From assembly GCA_964629765.1 (NCBI GenBank), contig CAZVTK010000020.1:1-45630 (forward strand): a stretch of 45,630 nt of DNA, read 5' to 3'. Each line of letters starts with the position of its first letter. The stretch's first letter is position 1. The notes under the pieces are model-generated. The model made no database searches. It had not been told where the DNA came from and worked only from the letters and a program-made list of their open reading frames with translations. Source of the stretch: RCIO01 sp964629765 (GTDB taxonomy: Bacteria; Pseudomonadota; Alphaproteobacteria; Rhizobiales; Rhizobiaceae). Both the position numbers and the translations under genes were made by a program. Of the stretch, positions 22,386 to 31,513 are shown piece after piece.

Positions 22386-23384
22386 TCACTCGGTTTCCGG
22401 CTTGAGCGGGCGCGAAAGCAGCTCGGTCACGGCGTCGGCGACCGTGAGCCGGCCGGCGAGGATGGCCGCGACGGCCGCCACGATGGGCGCCTCGATGCCG
22501 CGCCGTTCGGCAAGCTCGGCGGCGATGGCGGCGGTCGCCACGCCTTCGGCGAGCGGGCGGCCCTCGAGGCTCTCGCCGCGCCCCATCGCCATGCCGTAGG
22601 CGAAGTTGCGCGACTGCGCCGAGCCGCAGGACAGGATCAGGTCGCCGAGGCCCGACAGGCCCATCAGCGTCTGCGGGCGCGCGCCGAAAGCGGCGCCGAT
22701 GCGGCGCAGCTCGACGAAGCCGCGCGTCACCATGGCCGCCTGCGCGCTCGCCCCCAGCCCCGCCCCGGCGATCGCGCCCGCCGCGATCGCCAGCACGTTC
22801 TTGAGCGCCCCGCCGATCTCGACGCCGACGAGGTCGTCCGACGAGTAGCAGCGGAAACCGGGCGAGGAAAACAGCGCCGCGAGCCGGACCGCGAGCTCGC
22901 CGTCGGCCGAGGCCACCGTCACCGCCGTCGGCAGGCCGCGCGCCACGTCTGTGGCGAAGCTCGGTCCCGACAGCGCCGCGACCGGATTGGTGGGCAGCGC
23001 GTCGGCCGCGATCTGCGACAGCAGCCGGCCGGTGGCGCGCTCGATGCCCTTGGCGCACAGGACCAGCGGGATGCCGGGCGGCACGTTGGGGCCAAGCTCG
23101 GCAAAAGTGGCCGCCAGCGCCTGCGCCGGCACCACGACGAGCACCGCATCGGCGCCGGCGAGCGCGACCGCCGCATCCGCCGTCGCCGCCAGCGCGGGAT
23201 CGAGCGCGATGCCGGGCAGATAGCGCGGGTTCTCGTGGCGGTGGTTGATCGCCGCGACGGTCTGCGCATCCCGCGCCCACAGCACCGTTTCGTTGCCGGA
23301 ACGAACCATGGCGGCGGCAAGCGCCGTGCCCCATGCGCCGCCGCCGAGCACGGCGATCCCCGGCCGCCTGTCCATGCCGTTCAT
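22386..23384 (-). CDS. gpsA: NAD(P)-dependent glycerol-3-phosphate dehydrogenase
   Basis: 332 residues, normal family length. GpsA reduces dihydroxyacetone phosphate to sn-glycerol-3-phosphate for phospholipid synthesis in the cytoplasm. The N-terminal GIAVLGGGAWGTALA loop binds the nucleotide. CAKGIE, SGPSFATDVARGLPTAV and the catalytic-Lys segment VEIGGALKNVLAIAAG follow. The C-terminal GLSGLGDLILSC block is diagnostic. Its ATG overlaps the tsaD stop (ATGA), so translation is coupled. A second Met four codons in (MDRR) is an alternative start. Confidence 0.96.
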   Translation of the reverse strand: MNGMDRRPGIAVLGGGAWGTALAAAMVRSGNETVLWARDAQTVAAINHRHENPRYLPGIALDPALAATADAAVALAGADAVLVVVPAQALAATFAELGPNVPPGIPLVLCAKGIERATGRLLSQIAADALPTNPVAALSGPSFATDVARGLPTAVTVASADGELAVRLAALFSSPGFRCYSSDDLVGVEIGGALKNVLAIAAGAIAGAGLGASAQAAMVTRGFVELRRIGAAFGARPQTLMGLSGLGDLILSCGSAQSRNFAYGMAMGRGESLEGRPLAEGVATAAIAAELAERRGIEAPIVAAVAAILAGRLTVADAVTELLSRPLKPETE

Positions 23385-24484
23385 GCCTTGGCTCCCCGGC
23401 GTCCGCCGCCGACCAGCGGCGCCGAATGCTCGTCCAGCGGCCAGCGCGACCGCGGCAGGAAGGCCAGCGGGTTTTCCTCGGTCGTTCCGGCAACGAAACG
23501 CTCCAGCCCCGCCCAGGCGACCATGGCGCCGTTGTCGGTGCACAGGATCGGCGGCGGCGCGACCAGCGTGAAGCCGTGCGCGCGGCAGAGGGCATCGAGC
23601 GAGGCCCGCACCGCTTTGTTCGCCGCGACGCCGCCGGCCACGACGAGGGTGGGTGCGGCGACGCCGGCGAAGCGCTCGCGGAATTTTTGCAGCGCGAGAC
23701 CCACGCGGTCCTCCAGCGTGTCGACGATGGCGGCCTGGAACGACGCCGCGAGATCGGCAACATCGCGATCCGACAGGGGCGCGACGACGGTCGCGGCCTG
23801 CCGCACGGCGGTCTTCAGGCCCGAGAAGGAGAAATCGGGCTGTTTCGCGCCCTTCATCGGCCGCGGCAGGTCGAAGCGGCGCGGATCGCCCGAGGCGGCG
23901 GCCTTTTCGAGGTTGGGACCGCCCGGATAGGGCAGGCCGGTCAGCTTGGCCGTCTTGTCGAAGGCTTCGCCCAGCGCGTCGTCGATGGTCGTCGCCCAGC
24001 GCGCATAGCGGCCGACGCCCTCCACCAGCACGATCTGCGTGTGCCCGCCGGAGACGAGCAGCAGCAGGTAGGGGAAGGCGCAGCCGTCGGTCAGCCGCGC
24101 CGTCAGCGCGTGCGCCTCCAGATGGTTCACCGGCACGAGTGGCTTGCCGGACGCGGCGGCGATCGCCTTGCCGGTCATCAGCCCGACGATCAGGCCGCCG
24201 ATCAGGCCCGGCCCGGCTGTCGCCGCGACGAGGTCGATGCCGGCGAGCCCGACGCCGGCCTCGGCGAGCGCCGCCTCGATCACCCCGTCGAGCGCCTCGA
24301 CATGGGCGCGCGCGGCGATTTCCGGCACCACGCCGCCGAAGGCCGCATGCTCGGCAAGCTGCGACAGCACGATGTTGGACAGGATTCTTCCGCGCCCGTC
24401 GGGATGGCGCGACACCACGGCGGCGGCGGTCTCGTCGCAGCTCGTCTCGATGCCGAGGCAAAGAAGGGGGCGCGCGTCAGCCAT
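23381..24484 (-). CDS. tsaD: tRNA N6-adenosine threonylcarbamoyltransferase
   Basis: 367 residues from the ATG at 24484. TsaD transfers the threonylcarbamoyl group to A37 of ANN-reading tRNAs, with TsaB and TsaE encoded elsewhere. The ASKHA fold shows LCLGIETSCDETAAAVV at the start, metal ligands His121 and His125 (NHLEAHAL), the GGHTQIVLV phosphate loop, GLPYPGGPNLEK and the C-terminal VAGGVAANKAVR and CTDNGAMVAWAG. Upstream in-frame ATGs (24502, 24559) would add up to 25 residues lacking family similarity. It is divergent from hemC, with about 140 bases between them, and first in a tsaD-gpsA-EVE-methyltransferase operon. Confidence 0.96.
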   Translation of the reverse strand: MADARPLLCLGIETSCDETAAAVVSRHPDGRGRILSNIVLSQLAEHAAFGGVVPEIAARAHVEALDGVIEAALAEAGVGLAGIDLVAATAGPGLIGGLIVGLMTGKAIAAASGKPLVPVNHLEAHALTARLTDGCAFPYLLLLVSGGHTQIVLVEGVGRYARWATTIDDALGEAFDKTAKLTGLPYPGGPNLEKAAASGDPRRFDLPRPMKGAKQPDFSFSGLKTAVRQAATVVAPLSDRDVADLAASFQAAIVDTLEDRVGLALQKFRERFAGVAAPTLVVAGGVAANKAVRASLDALCRAHGFTLVAPPPILCTDNGAMVAWAGLERFVAGTTEENPLAFLPRSRWPLDEHSAPLVGGGRRGAKA

Positions 24485-24624
24485 GGCAGGTTGTCCCGGC
24501 ATGACGACGGCTGGCGCCGGGGGTAACCCGAGGGTTCCTTGCGGAGAAGGTCGGTCCATCTCTTGTGCGTTGCCCGAACGGGGTTTGGCCGGTACAGCGG
24601 TGCGGTTAGCACGGGCAGGACGGC

Positions 24625-25566
24625 ATGCAAACAGGCACCCGCATCGGGACGCTTCGGATCGGAACGAGGGGCAGCGCGCTGGCGCTGGCGCAGGCGCACG
24701 AGACGCGTGCCCGCCTGATGGCCGCCCACGGCCTGCCGGAAGAGGCGTTCGAGATCGTGGTGATCTCGACCAGCGGCGACCGCATCCAGGACCGCCCGCT
24801 CTCGGAGGCGGGCGGCAAGGGCCTGTTCACGAAAGAGATCGAGGAGGCGCTGCTCGACGGGCGCATCGACCTTGCCGTGCATTCGTCCAAGGACATGCCG
24901 ACCCTGCTGCCGGACGGGCTGGAACTTTCCGCCTTCCTCGAGCGCGAGGACGTGCGCGACGCCTTCATCGGCCGCGCGGCTGCAAAGCTCATGGACCTGC
25001 CGCGGGGCGCGCGCGTCGGCTCCTCCTCGCTGCGCCGGCAGGCGCTGATCCGCCGCCTGCGGCCGGACATCGAGGTGGTCATGTTCCGCGGCAACGTGCA
25101 GACGCGGCTGCGCAAGCTGGAAGCCGGCGAGGTCGACGCCACGCTGCTCGCCTATGCCGGACTGCGCCGGCTGGGGCTGGCGGGCATCGCCACGGAGCTT
25201 CTGCCCGCGGAAAGCTTTCCGCCCGCGCCGGGGCAGGGGGCGATCTGCATCGAGACGCGCATCGGCGACGCCCGCATCCGGCCGCTGGTCGACGCCATCG
25301 GCCATGCCGATACGGCCGCCGCGCTGGCCTGCGAGCGCGCCTTCCTCGCCGCGCTCGACGGCTCCTGCCGCACCCCCATCGCCGGGCTGGCGCGCGTTGC
25401 GGCCGGGCGGATCGCCTTTGCCGGCACGGTCGTCACGCCGGACGGCGCCGAGGCGCACGAGATCGCCGCCGACGGGGCCGCCGCCGATGCGGCCTCCATC
25501 GGCCGCGAGGCGGGCGCGGCGATCCGGACCAAGGCCGGGCCGCGCTTCTTCGAGAGCTGGGCCTGA
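24625..25566 (+). CDS. hemC: Hydroxymethylbilane synthase (porphobilinogen deaminase)
   Basis: 313 residues. HemC polymerises four porphobilinogen molecules into hydroxymethylbilane in heme synthesis. Signatures are LRIGTRGSALALAQA at the start, the active-site segment AVHSSKDMPTLLPDGL, GSSSLRRQAL, FRGNVQTRLRKLEAGEVDATLLA and the cofactor-binding Cys248 in ALDGSCRTPIAG that anchors the dipyrromethane. It starts the plus-strand heme cluster; hemD follows after 3 bases. The region 24485-24624 between tsaD and hemC should contain both promoters, but no clear -35/-10 pair stands out. Confidence 0.96.
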   Translation: MQTGTRIGTLRIGTRGSALALAQAHETRARLMAAHGLPEEAFEIVVISTSGDRIQDRPLSEAGGKGLFTKEIEEALLDGRIDLAVHSSKDMPTLLPDGLELSAFLEREDVRDAFIGRAAAKLMDLPRGARVGSSSLRRQALIRRLRPDIEVVMFRGNVQTRLRKLEAGEVDATLLAYAGLRRLGLAGIATELLPAESFPPAPGQGAICIETRIGDARIRPLVDAIGHADTAAALACERAFLAALDGSCRTPIAGLARVAAGRIAFAGTVVTPDGAEAHEIAADGAAADAASIGREAGAAIRTKAGPRFFESWA

Positions 25567-25569
25567 GCC

Positions 25570-26280
25570 GTGCGCGTGCTGGTCACCCGCCCGGAGCCGG
25601 GCGCGTCGGCCACGGCCCGCAGGCTGGAAGCGCTGGGCCACGAGCCGGTCGTGCTGCCGCTCACCCGCACCGTGCCGGTCGCGGGCGCGGCCGTGCCGTC
25701 CGCCGCCGGTTTCGACGCGGTCCTTGCCACCAGCGCGGCGGCGATCCGGCACGCCCCGCCCGCCCTGCTCGCGGCGATCGGACATCTGCCGCTCCATGCG
25801 GTCGGCGAGCGGACGGCCGGGGCCGGGCGCGAGGCCGGGCTTGAAAGGGTGGCCGAGCCGTTTGCCGACGCGGCGGCAATGGTCGAGCGGCTGCCGGCGC
25901 GCCTGCCGGCCGGCGCGCGGCTGCTCTACCTCGCCGGGCGCGTGCGCACCGGACTGGTGGAGGCCGGCCTCGCGGCGGCGGGGCTGCATGTCGGGATCGC
26001 CGAGGTCTACGACACGGTTCCGGACGATAGTGCGACGGCAGCGCGCGAGATCGCCGCAGCCCCGCTCGGCGTGGCGCTGGTCTATTCCGCAAACGGCGCA
26101 AGAGCCCTGTCGCGTCTTGCTGTCCGGCCCGGCATGGCGGGCGCTTTTTCCGGCACGCGCTTCCTGTGCATTTCCGCGATCGCGGCCGAAGCGCTCGGCC
26201 CCGCGCTCGCGCGGCGCGCCGAGGCGGCGGACCGGCCCGACGAGGCGGCGATGTTCGCGCTGCTGGGCGTGTCCGCCTGA
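25570..26280 (+). CDS. hemD: Uroporphyrinogen-III synthase
   Basis: 236 residues from a GTG start 3 bases after the hemC stop. HemD cyclises hydroxymethylbilane with ring D inversion. This family is very divergent; support comes from the N-terminal MRVLVTRPEPGASATARRLEALGHEPVVLPL, the PFADAAAMVERLP segment, the VYDTVP hinge and the VALVYSANGARALSRL strand, plus position between hemC and the mitofilin gene. Length fits. Residues are too variable in this family to judge catalytic competence by eye. Confidence 0.9.
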   Translation: MRVLVTRPEPGASATARRLEALGHEPVVLPLTRTVPVAGAAVPSAAGFDAVLATSAAAIRHAPPALLAAIGHLPLHAVGERTAGAGREAGLERVAEPFADAAAMVERLPARLPAGARLLYLAGRVRTGLVEAGLAAAGLHVGIAEVYDTVPDDSATAAREIAAAPLGVALVYSANGARALSRLAVRPGMAGAFSGTRFLCISAIAAEALGPALARRAEAADRPDEAAMFALLGVSA

Positions 26281-26347
26281 GCCAACTGGCCGCGCCCCCT
26301 TTTTTCGCCGCGCTTTCGTGCTACCTCAATCAGGCCACCTCAACCGG

Positions 26348-26367
26348 GGACGCGATTTGCCGCGTCC
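26348..26367. other. Perfect hairpin in the hemD-mitofilin gap
   Basis: GGACGCG and CGCGTCC form a 7-bp stem around an ATTTGC loop, 22-41 bases before the mitofilin start codon. No T-run follows, so it is not a standard terminator. It may be an RNA structure affecting translation of the next gene, or a protein-binding palindrome. The rest of the 108-base gap is featureless. Confidence 0.4.
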
Positions 26368-26388
26368 GCGCAGCCGCGGGAGACGCCC

Positions 26389-27900
26389 ATGGTCAAGTCG
26401 CCGAAGATCCGCCATTCCAAGCCGGTCGGCGAGCCGCTGACGATCGAGCTTTCGGGCGCGGACGTGAAGCGCGTGGACCCGAAGGCCGAGGCGGCGAAGC
26501 CCGCGACCGCGGCCGACGACAAGCCGGCGGCTTCGGCCGAGGCGGCAAAAGCGTCATCAGCTCCTGCGGCAGCATCTGCCGGCTCCACGGCTGCCGCGAG
26601 CAGTTCCGCTGCGGCAAAGCCGGACACGACGGGGACAAGCTCGGCCGCTTCTGCTGCGCGGCCCGCGTTCAGTTCGACTCCGGGCAGTTCAACCACGGGC
26701 TCAACCACGTTCGGGCGCGATGCCGGCAAGCCGGTGGCGCCGAAGCCGGCCTCGACCGGCGCGGCAGAGCCGCCGCGTCCGGCTGCTCCGAAGCCCGAGG
26801 CGCAGCCCCGCCGCGCCGGCTCGCCCTGGCTTGCCGGCATCGTCGGCGGCATCGTCGCGCTCGGCGGCGCCGGGGCCGCGTGGTATTCGGGCTACGTTCC
26901 CGCGCCGCAGCAGACCCCGCCACCGGTGATCGCTCAGGACAACGCCGCCGTCGAGGCGCTTCAGGCCGAGCTTGCCGCGCTGCGCGCCGCCGTGGACGAA
27001 TTGCGCGCCGCGCCGCCGCCGGTCGCGGCGCCCGCCGAAGCGCCCGACCTCACCGACGTCAACGCCCGCATCGAAAGCCTCGCCACGCTGGTCGAGGATC
27101 TGCGCGGGCAGATTTCCGCGCTGGATCAGGCAGGCGGAGCGGGCGATCCGGCGGCGCTCGCAGCCCTCGCGCAGCAGCTCGCCGCGCTCGAAGCGCGCGT
27201 CGCGGCGCTGCCGGCCGAGGCCGCGCCCGACCTTTCGGGCCTGCGCGAGGCGATCGGCGCGGCGTCCGCCCTTGCGCGGCAGGCGTCCGATACGGCCACG
27301 CAGGCCGCCTCGGCGGCGGGTGCGCTGGCGCCCCGGATCGAGCGCATCGAGGGCGAGCTGACGGCGCTGGCGGGCCAGGTCGCGGAAGCGGCCGAGAAGC
27401 CGGGCGTCGCGCTGGCAATAGCCGCGTCCGCGCTGAAGGCGGCCGTCGACCGCGGCCTCCCCTTCACGATCGAGCTCGACACCTATGCGGGGCTGGCGCC
27501 CGACACGGCCGAGATCGAGGCCCTGCGGCCCTTCGCCGCGACCGGGGTGCCGACGCGCGCCGACATCGAGGCGCGGTTCGACGCGGCGGCGAGCGCGATG
27601 ATCGCGGCCGCCCGCGGCGACGATCCGCAGGCGTCGCTGCTCGACCGGCTGTGGGCCAGCGCCCTGTCGGTGGTGGAGGTGCGCCCGGTCGGCGAGGTGG
27701 CGGGCGACGAGCCGGCCGCGATCGTGGCGCGCATGGAGGTGGCGATGAACCGGGGCGACTATGCGCGGGCCGCGGCCGAGTACGAAACACTGCCGGCGGC
27801 CTCGCGCGATGCCGGTGCGACGTTCATGGAGGGGCTGCGCGCCCGTCTCGCCGCCGACGATCTCATCGGCAAGGTGCTTGCCGCGGCGCTGCGCGCGTAG
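26389..27900 (+). CDS. Mitofilin/Mic60-family inner-membrane protein (COG4223)
   Basis: 503 residues. A long Ala/Ser/Pro/Lys-rich N-terminal region (1-145) precedes a single membrane helix at about 147-168 (LAGIVGGIVALGGAGAAWYSGYV). A coiled coil then follows (about 185-350; repeated ALEARVAAL- and IERIEGELTAL-type heptads), and a C-terminal mitofilin-like domain holding VDRGLPFTIELDTYAGLAP and AAAEYETLPAASRDA. This is the alphaproteobacterial relative of mitochondrial Mic60, which shapes cristae. The gene is characteristically found between hemD and hemY, as here. Its bacterial role is in intracytoplasmic membrane shaping and contacts with the outer membrane. The N-terminal repeats carry AGC-AGCTC-rich codons and look low-complexity. 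Confidence 0.87.
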   Translation: MVKSPKIRHSKPVGEPLTIELSGADVKRVDPKAEAAKPATAADDKPAASAEAAKASSAPAAASAGSTAAASSSAAAKPDTTGTSSAASAARPAFSSTPGSSTTGSTTFGRDAGKPVAPKPASTGAAEPPRPAAPKPEAQPRRAGSPWLAGIVGGIVALGGAGAAWYSGYVPAPQQTPPPVIAQDNAAVEALQAELAALRAAVDELRAAPPPVAAPAEAPDLTDVNARIESLATLVEDLRGQISALDQAGGAGDPAALAALAQQLAALEARVAALPAEAAPDLSGLREAIGAASALARQASDTATQAASAAGALAPRIERIEGELTALAGQVAEAAEKPGVALAIAASALKAAVDRGLPFTIELDTYAGLAPDTAEIEALRPFAATGVPTRADIEARFDAAASAMIAAARGDDPQASLLDRLWASALSVVEVRPVGEVAGDEPAAIVARMEVAMNRGDYARAAAEYETLPAASRDAGATFMEGLRARLAADDLIGKVLAAALRA

Positions 27901-27914
27901 GATAGGTTAGCGCC

Positions 27915-29591
27915 ATGCTGCGCGTTCTCACTTTCGTCATCCTCGTCTTTGCCGCCGGCCTCGGCTTCGCCTGGCTGGCCGACCGGCCCGGCGAGCTGGT
28001 GATCAACTTCAACGGCTACCGCTATCAGGTCACGCTGATGGCCGCCGCAGCGCTGCTGGTGGCGCTGGTCGCGCTGGCGATGCTGGGCTGGTGGCTGCTG
28101 AAGTCGATCATCCAGGGTCCCGGCACCGTCACGCGCTGGTTCCGCGTGCGCCGCCGCGACCGCGGTTACCAGGCGCTGTCCACGGGCATGATCGCGGCCG
28201 GCGCCGGCGATGCCGAGCTCGCCCGCCGCAAGAAGCGCGAGGCGCTGAAGCTCATCTCCTCCGACACCGAACCCCTGCTCAACCTGCTCGACGCGCAGGC
28301 GTCGCTGCTCGAAGGCGACCACGAGGCGGCGCGCCAGAAATTCGAGGCGATGCTGAAGGATCCCGAGATGCGCCTGCTGGGGCTGCGCGGGCTCTATCTG
28401 GAGGCCGAGCGGCTGGGCGAACGCAATGCCGCCCGCCATTACGCTGCGGAAGCCGCGCGCATCGCCCCGCAGCTCGGCTGGGCGGCCGAATCGACGCTGG
28501 AGCAGAAGGCCGAGCAGGGCGACTGGGACGGCGCGCTGCGCATCGTCGACGCCCAGCGCGGCTCGCACAAGGCCGACCGCGAGCGCATCGCCCGCCGCCG
28601 CGCCGTGCTGCTGACGGCGCGGGCCATGTCGCAGCTCGACACCGACCCGCTCGCCGCGCGCAACGCCGCGCAGGAGGCCGTCCGCCTTGCGCCGGGGCTC
28701 GTGCCGGCGGTGCTGGCTGCCGCGCGCGCGCTGTTCCGCACCGACGACCTGAAGAAGGGTGCGAAGATGCTGGAGGCGTCGTGGAAGCGGGCGCCTCATC
28801 CCGAGGTGGCGAACCTTTACGTGCATGCCCGCCCCGGCGATTCCACCCACGACCGGCTGGTCCGCGCGCGAAAACTGGAGGGGATTCGCGCCAACAATGC
28901 CGAGACGTCCTACGCGCTCGCCCGCGCGGCGCTGGAGGCCGGCGAGATCGGACTGGCGCGCGCCGAGGCGGAGAAGCTGATCCGGCTCGATCCGCGCGAG
29001 GGCGCGTTCCTGCTGATGGCCGATATCGAGGAGGCCGACACGGGCGAGGAAGGCCGCGTGCGCCAGTGGCTGGCGCGGGCGCTGCGCGCTCCGCGCGACC
29101 CGGCCTGGGTGGCCGACGGCTATGTGTCCGACCGCTGGGCGCCGTTCTCGCCCGTCACCGGGCGGATCGACGCCTTCGAGTGGAGGACGCCGGTCGAGCG
29201 CGTCGCGCAGGCGCTGGAGATCGAGGGCGCGCGCGAGACGCTGCCCGAACTGCCCCGCGCGGCGCCCGTTGAGCCTGCGCTCCCCGCCGGCCCTGTGGTG
29301 GAGGCCGAGGTCGCACCCGCGCCGGCAGCCCCGCAGGCTGCGGCCCCGACGGCGGCACCGGCACCAATACCGGCACCGGCATCGCCTTCGGTTGCCGAGC
29401 CTGTCCCGCCAGCCCCCGCTCCCGCCACCAAAGCGGAAACGCCTGCCGCACCGCCGCGCCGCCGGCTGGCGGACGAGCGCCCGCAGGACCGGCCGTCGGC
29501 GGAGGTGGTGCTGTTCCAGCGCCCGCCCGACGATCCGGGCGTGGACGATGCCGACGCGAAGGGCGAGACCGGCCGCTTCCGGTTGTATTGA
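27915..29591 (+). CDS. hemY: HemY-like TPR membrane protein
   Basis: 558 residues. Two N-terminal membrane helices (about 3-20 and 41-64) flank GELVINFNGYRYQVTL, the HemY_N domain signature, and the RVRRRDRGYQALSTGMIAAGAGDAELA block follows. The remainder is TPR-like helical repeats to about residue 440, then a proline/alanine-rich tail (about 450-510) and a basic-acidic end. This is the proteobacterial HemY associated with heme genes, not the Bacillus protoporphyrinogen oxidase of the same name. It starts 14 bases after the mitofilin stop. Its function is likely in organising heme synthesis or export at the inner membrane. Confidence 0.9.
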   Translation: MLRVLTFVILVFAAGLGFAWLADRPGELVINFNGYRYQVTLMAAAALLVALVALAMLGWWLLKSIIQGPGTVTRWFRVRRRDRGYQALSTGMIAAGAGDAELARRKKREALKLISSDTEPLLNLLDAQASLLEGDHEAARQKFEAMLKDPEMRLLGLRGLYLEAERLGERNAARHYAAEAARIAPQLGWAAESTLEQKAEQGDWDGALRIVDAQRGSHKADRERIARRRAVLLTARAMSQLDTDPLAARNAAQEAVRLAPGLVPAVLAAARALFRTDDLKKGAKMLEASWKRAPHPEVANLYVHARPGDSTHDRLVRARKLEGIRANNAETSYALARAALEAGEIGLARAEAEKLIRLDPREGAFLLMADIEEADTGEEGRVRQWLARALRAPRDPAWVADGYVSDRWAPFSPVTGRIDAFEWRTPVERVAQALEIEGARETLPELPRAAPVEPALPAGPVVEAEVAPAPAAPQAAAPTAAPAPIPAPASPSVAEPVPPAPAPATKAETPAAPPRRRLADERPQDRPSAEVVLFQRPPDDPGVDDADAKGETGRFRLY

Positions 29592-29646
29592 GGCGCCGCC
29601 GCTCTATCTTCGCGTGACGACCCGCCCTTCGCTGACCCGGCCGCCC

Positions 29647-30105
29647 ATGCTCGACCGCTTCATTTCCTTCCTGCGCAACCTTCCGCAGCCGGACGCGCGA
29701 GCGGCGGCCGACGACCCGCGCATCGCGGCGGCCGCGCTGCTCTACCATGTGATGGACGCCGACGGCGTGCGCGACAAGGACGAGACGGCCCAGCTTCCGG
29801 CCCTGCTGGAGGAGATATTCGGCATCGCCGGACCGGAACTGAAGAGCCTGATGCGCGCGGCCGAGCGGGCCGAGAGCGAGGCCGTGGACCTCTACGCCTT
29901 CACCAGCGTGATCAACCGCCACTATGGGAGCGAGGTGAGGCGCGATCTGGTCGGCGCGATGTGGGAGCTGGTCTTCGCCGACGGCGAGATGCACGAGCTC
30001 GAGGACAATGTCGTCTGGCGCGTGGCCGAGCTGCTCCATGTCGAGCGCGAGGACCGCGTTTCATTGCGCCAGCGCGCCCGCGAGGTGGCGGGCCCAGCCG
30101 GCTGA
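29647..30105 (+). CDS. TerB-family protein
   Basis: 152 residues, helical. The TerB/DjlA-like domain is shown by RIAAAALLYHVMDADGVRDKDE and, in the second half, LVGAMWELVFADGEMHELEDNVVWRVAELLHV. These two acidic D-G-x-x-x-x-E stretches resemble paired metal-binding segments of the family. Named for tellurite resistance, most chromosomal members have unknown roles in membrane stress. It lies 55 bases after hemY on the same strand and may be co-transcribed. The ATG at 29647 begins a good amphipathic helix; earlier in-frame codons overlap hemY. Confidence 0.88.
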   Translation: MLDRFISFLRNLPQPDARAAADDPRIAAAALLYHVMDADGVRDKDETAQLPALLEEIFGIAGPELKSLMRAAERAESEAVDLYAFTSVINRHYGSEVRRDLVGAMWELVFADGEMHELEDNVVWRVAELLHVEREDRVSLRQRAREVAGPAG

Positions 30106-30120
30106 TCGGGGGGCTGATCT

Positions 30121-31362
30121 TCAGGTGCGCCCGTCCAGCCGGCGGGTGCGCCGCAGCGCCGGGAAGGCCCAGGCCCAGATCCCCGCCACGGCGATGGCTC
30201 CGACGCCGCCGAACGCCACCGCCGTCACCGCGCCGAAGGCCGAGGCCATCATGCCGGCGCGGAACTCGCCGAGCTCGTTCGACGCGCCGATGAACACCAT
30301 GTTGACGGCGTTGACGCGCCCGCGCAGCCGGTCCGGCGTCCAGAGCTGGATCAGCGTCTCGCGGATGTAGACGCTCACCATGTCGGCCGCGCCGAGCCCG
30401 GCCAGCGCGGCGATGGAGAGCCACGGGATGGTGGAGAAGCCGAACAGCGCCGTAAAGACGCCGAACAGCGCGACGAAGGCGAACAGGATGAGGCCGGCAT
30501 GGTCCCTGATCGGGTGGCCGGCGAGCCAGATCGCCACCAGTATGGCGCCCATGCCGGGCGCGGCGCGCAGGAGGCCGAGGCCCCATGGCCCGAGGTCGAG
30601 GATGTCGCGCGCATAGACCGGCATCAGCGCCACCGCGCCGCCCAGCAGCACGGCGAACAGGTCGAGCGAGACGGCGCCGAGCACGATCTTCTCGCGCCAG
30701 ATATAGGCGAAGCCCTCGAACAGGGTCTGGACGGAGGGGCGCTCCTGCAAGGTGTGCTGGGTCGGCTTGGGGATCGAGGAGATCAGCAGGGTCGAAGCGG
30801 CCATCAGCGCCGCGGCGGTGCCGTAGGCGGCCTCCGCCGACAGGCCGTAGAGCAGGCCGCCGGCCACCGGGCCGACGATGGTCGCGAGCTGCCATGCCGA
30901 CGAGTTCCACGCCACCGCGTTGGCGAAATCCTCCTCGGGCACCAGATTGGCGACCAGCGAGGCGGACGCCGGCCCGAAGAAGGCGCGGGCGACGCCGAAG
31001 GCCAGAAGCACGGCGAAGATCGGCCCCGGCCCGGAAACGCCGCGCAGCACGAGCACCAGCAAGGCGAGCGCGCACAGGGTTTCCAGCGCGGCGGCGACGC
31101 CCATGATCAGGCGCCGGCCGAAACGGTCCGCCGCCGCGCCCGTCACCAGCACCAGCGCCAGCGACGGCGCGAACTGGATGATGCCGACCAGGCCGAGGTC
31201 GAACGGGTCGCGCGTCAGGTCGTAGATCTGCCAGCCGACCGCCACGGACACGATCTGCGTGGCGAAGGTCGCGAGAAAGCGCGACAGCCAGTAGATGAGG
31301 AAGGGGCGGTGGCGGAACGCCGCGTAGCGCTGGTGGGCGGGGGCTTGCGCCTCGGAGTGCAT
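30121..31362 (-). CDS. Major facilitator superfamily transporter (EntS-like)
   Basis: About 413 residues with roughly 12 membrane helices. The loop GAAADRFGRRLIMG between helices 2 and 3 is the MFS signature, and RPFLIYWLSRFLATFATQIVSVAVGWQIYDLT is the start typical of the MFS_3/EntS group that exports small molecules. The start at 31362 has GAAGG seven bases upstream; an in-frame ATG at 31401 would add 13 residues without a ribosome binding site. It converges on the TerB gene, 15 bases away. The substrate cannot be deduced: no siderophore gene is nearby. Confidence 0.88.
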   Translation of the reverse strand: MHSEAQAPAHQRYAAFRHRPFLIYWLSRFLATFATQIVSVAVGWQIYDLTRDPFDLGLVGIIQFAPSLALVLVTGAAADRFGRRLIMGVAAALETLCALALLVLVLRGVSGPGPIFAVLLAFGVARAFFGPASASLVANLVPEEDFANAVAWNSSAWQLATIVGPVAGGLLYGLSAEAAYGTAAALMAASTLLISSIPKPTQHTLQERPSVQTLFEGFAYIWREKIVLGAVSLDLFAVLLGGAVALMPVYARDILDLGPWGLGLLRAAPGMGAILVAIWLAGHPIRDHAGLILFAFVALFGVFTALFGFSTIPWLSIAALAGLGAADMVSVYIRETLIQLWTPDRLRGRVNAVNMVFIGASNELGEFRAGMMASAFGAVTAVAFGGVGAIAVAGIWAWAFPALRRTRRLDGRT

Positions 31363-31513
31363 TTCGGGCCTTCGGAAAGGCGCCCCTGCGGGCGCGGACA
31401 TGGCGGGCTGCCGGCTTCTACAGCAGCGCCCGTCCGCGCGCGCGCATTATTTTCGCCTGACGCATGGCGGGCCGTGCATGGCCGCCGGCCCCCTGTGTCC
31501 CGTCAGCGCCCTA

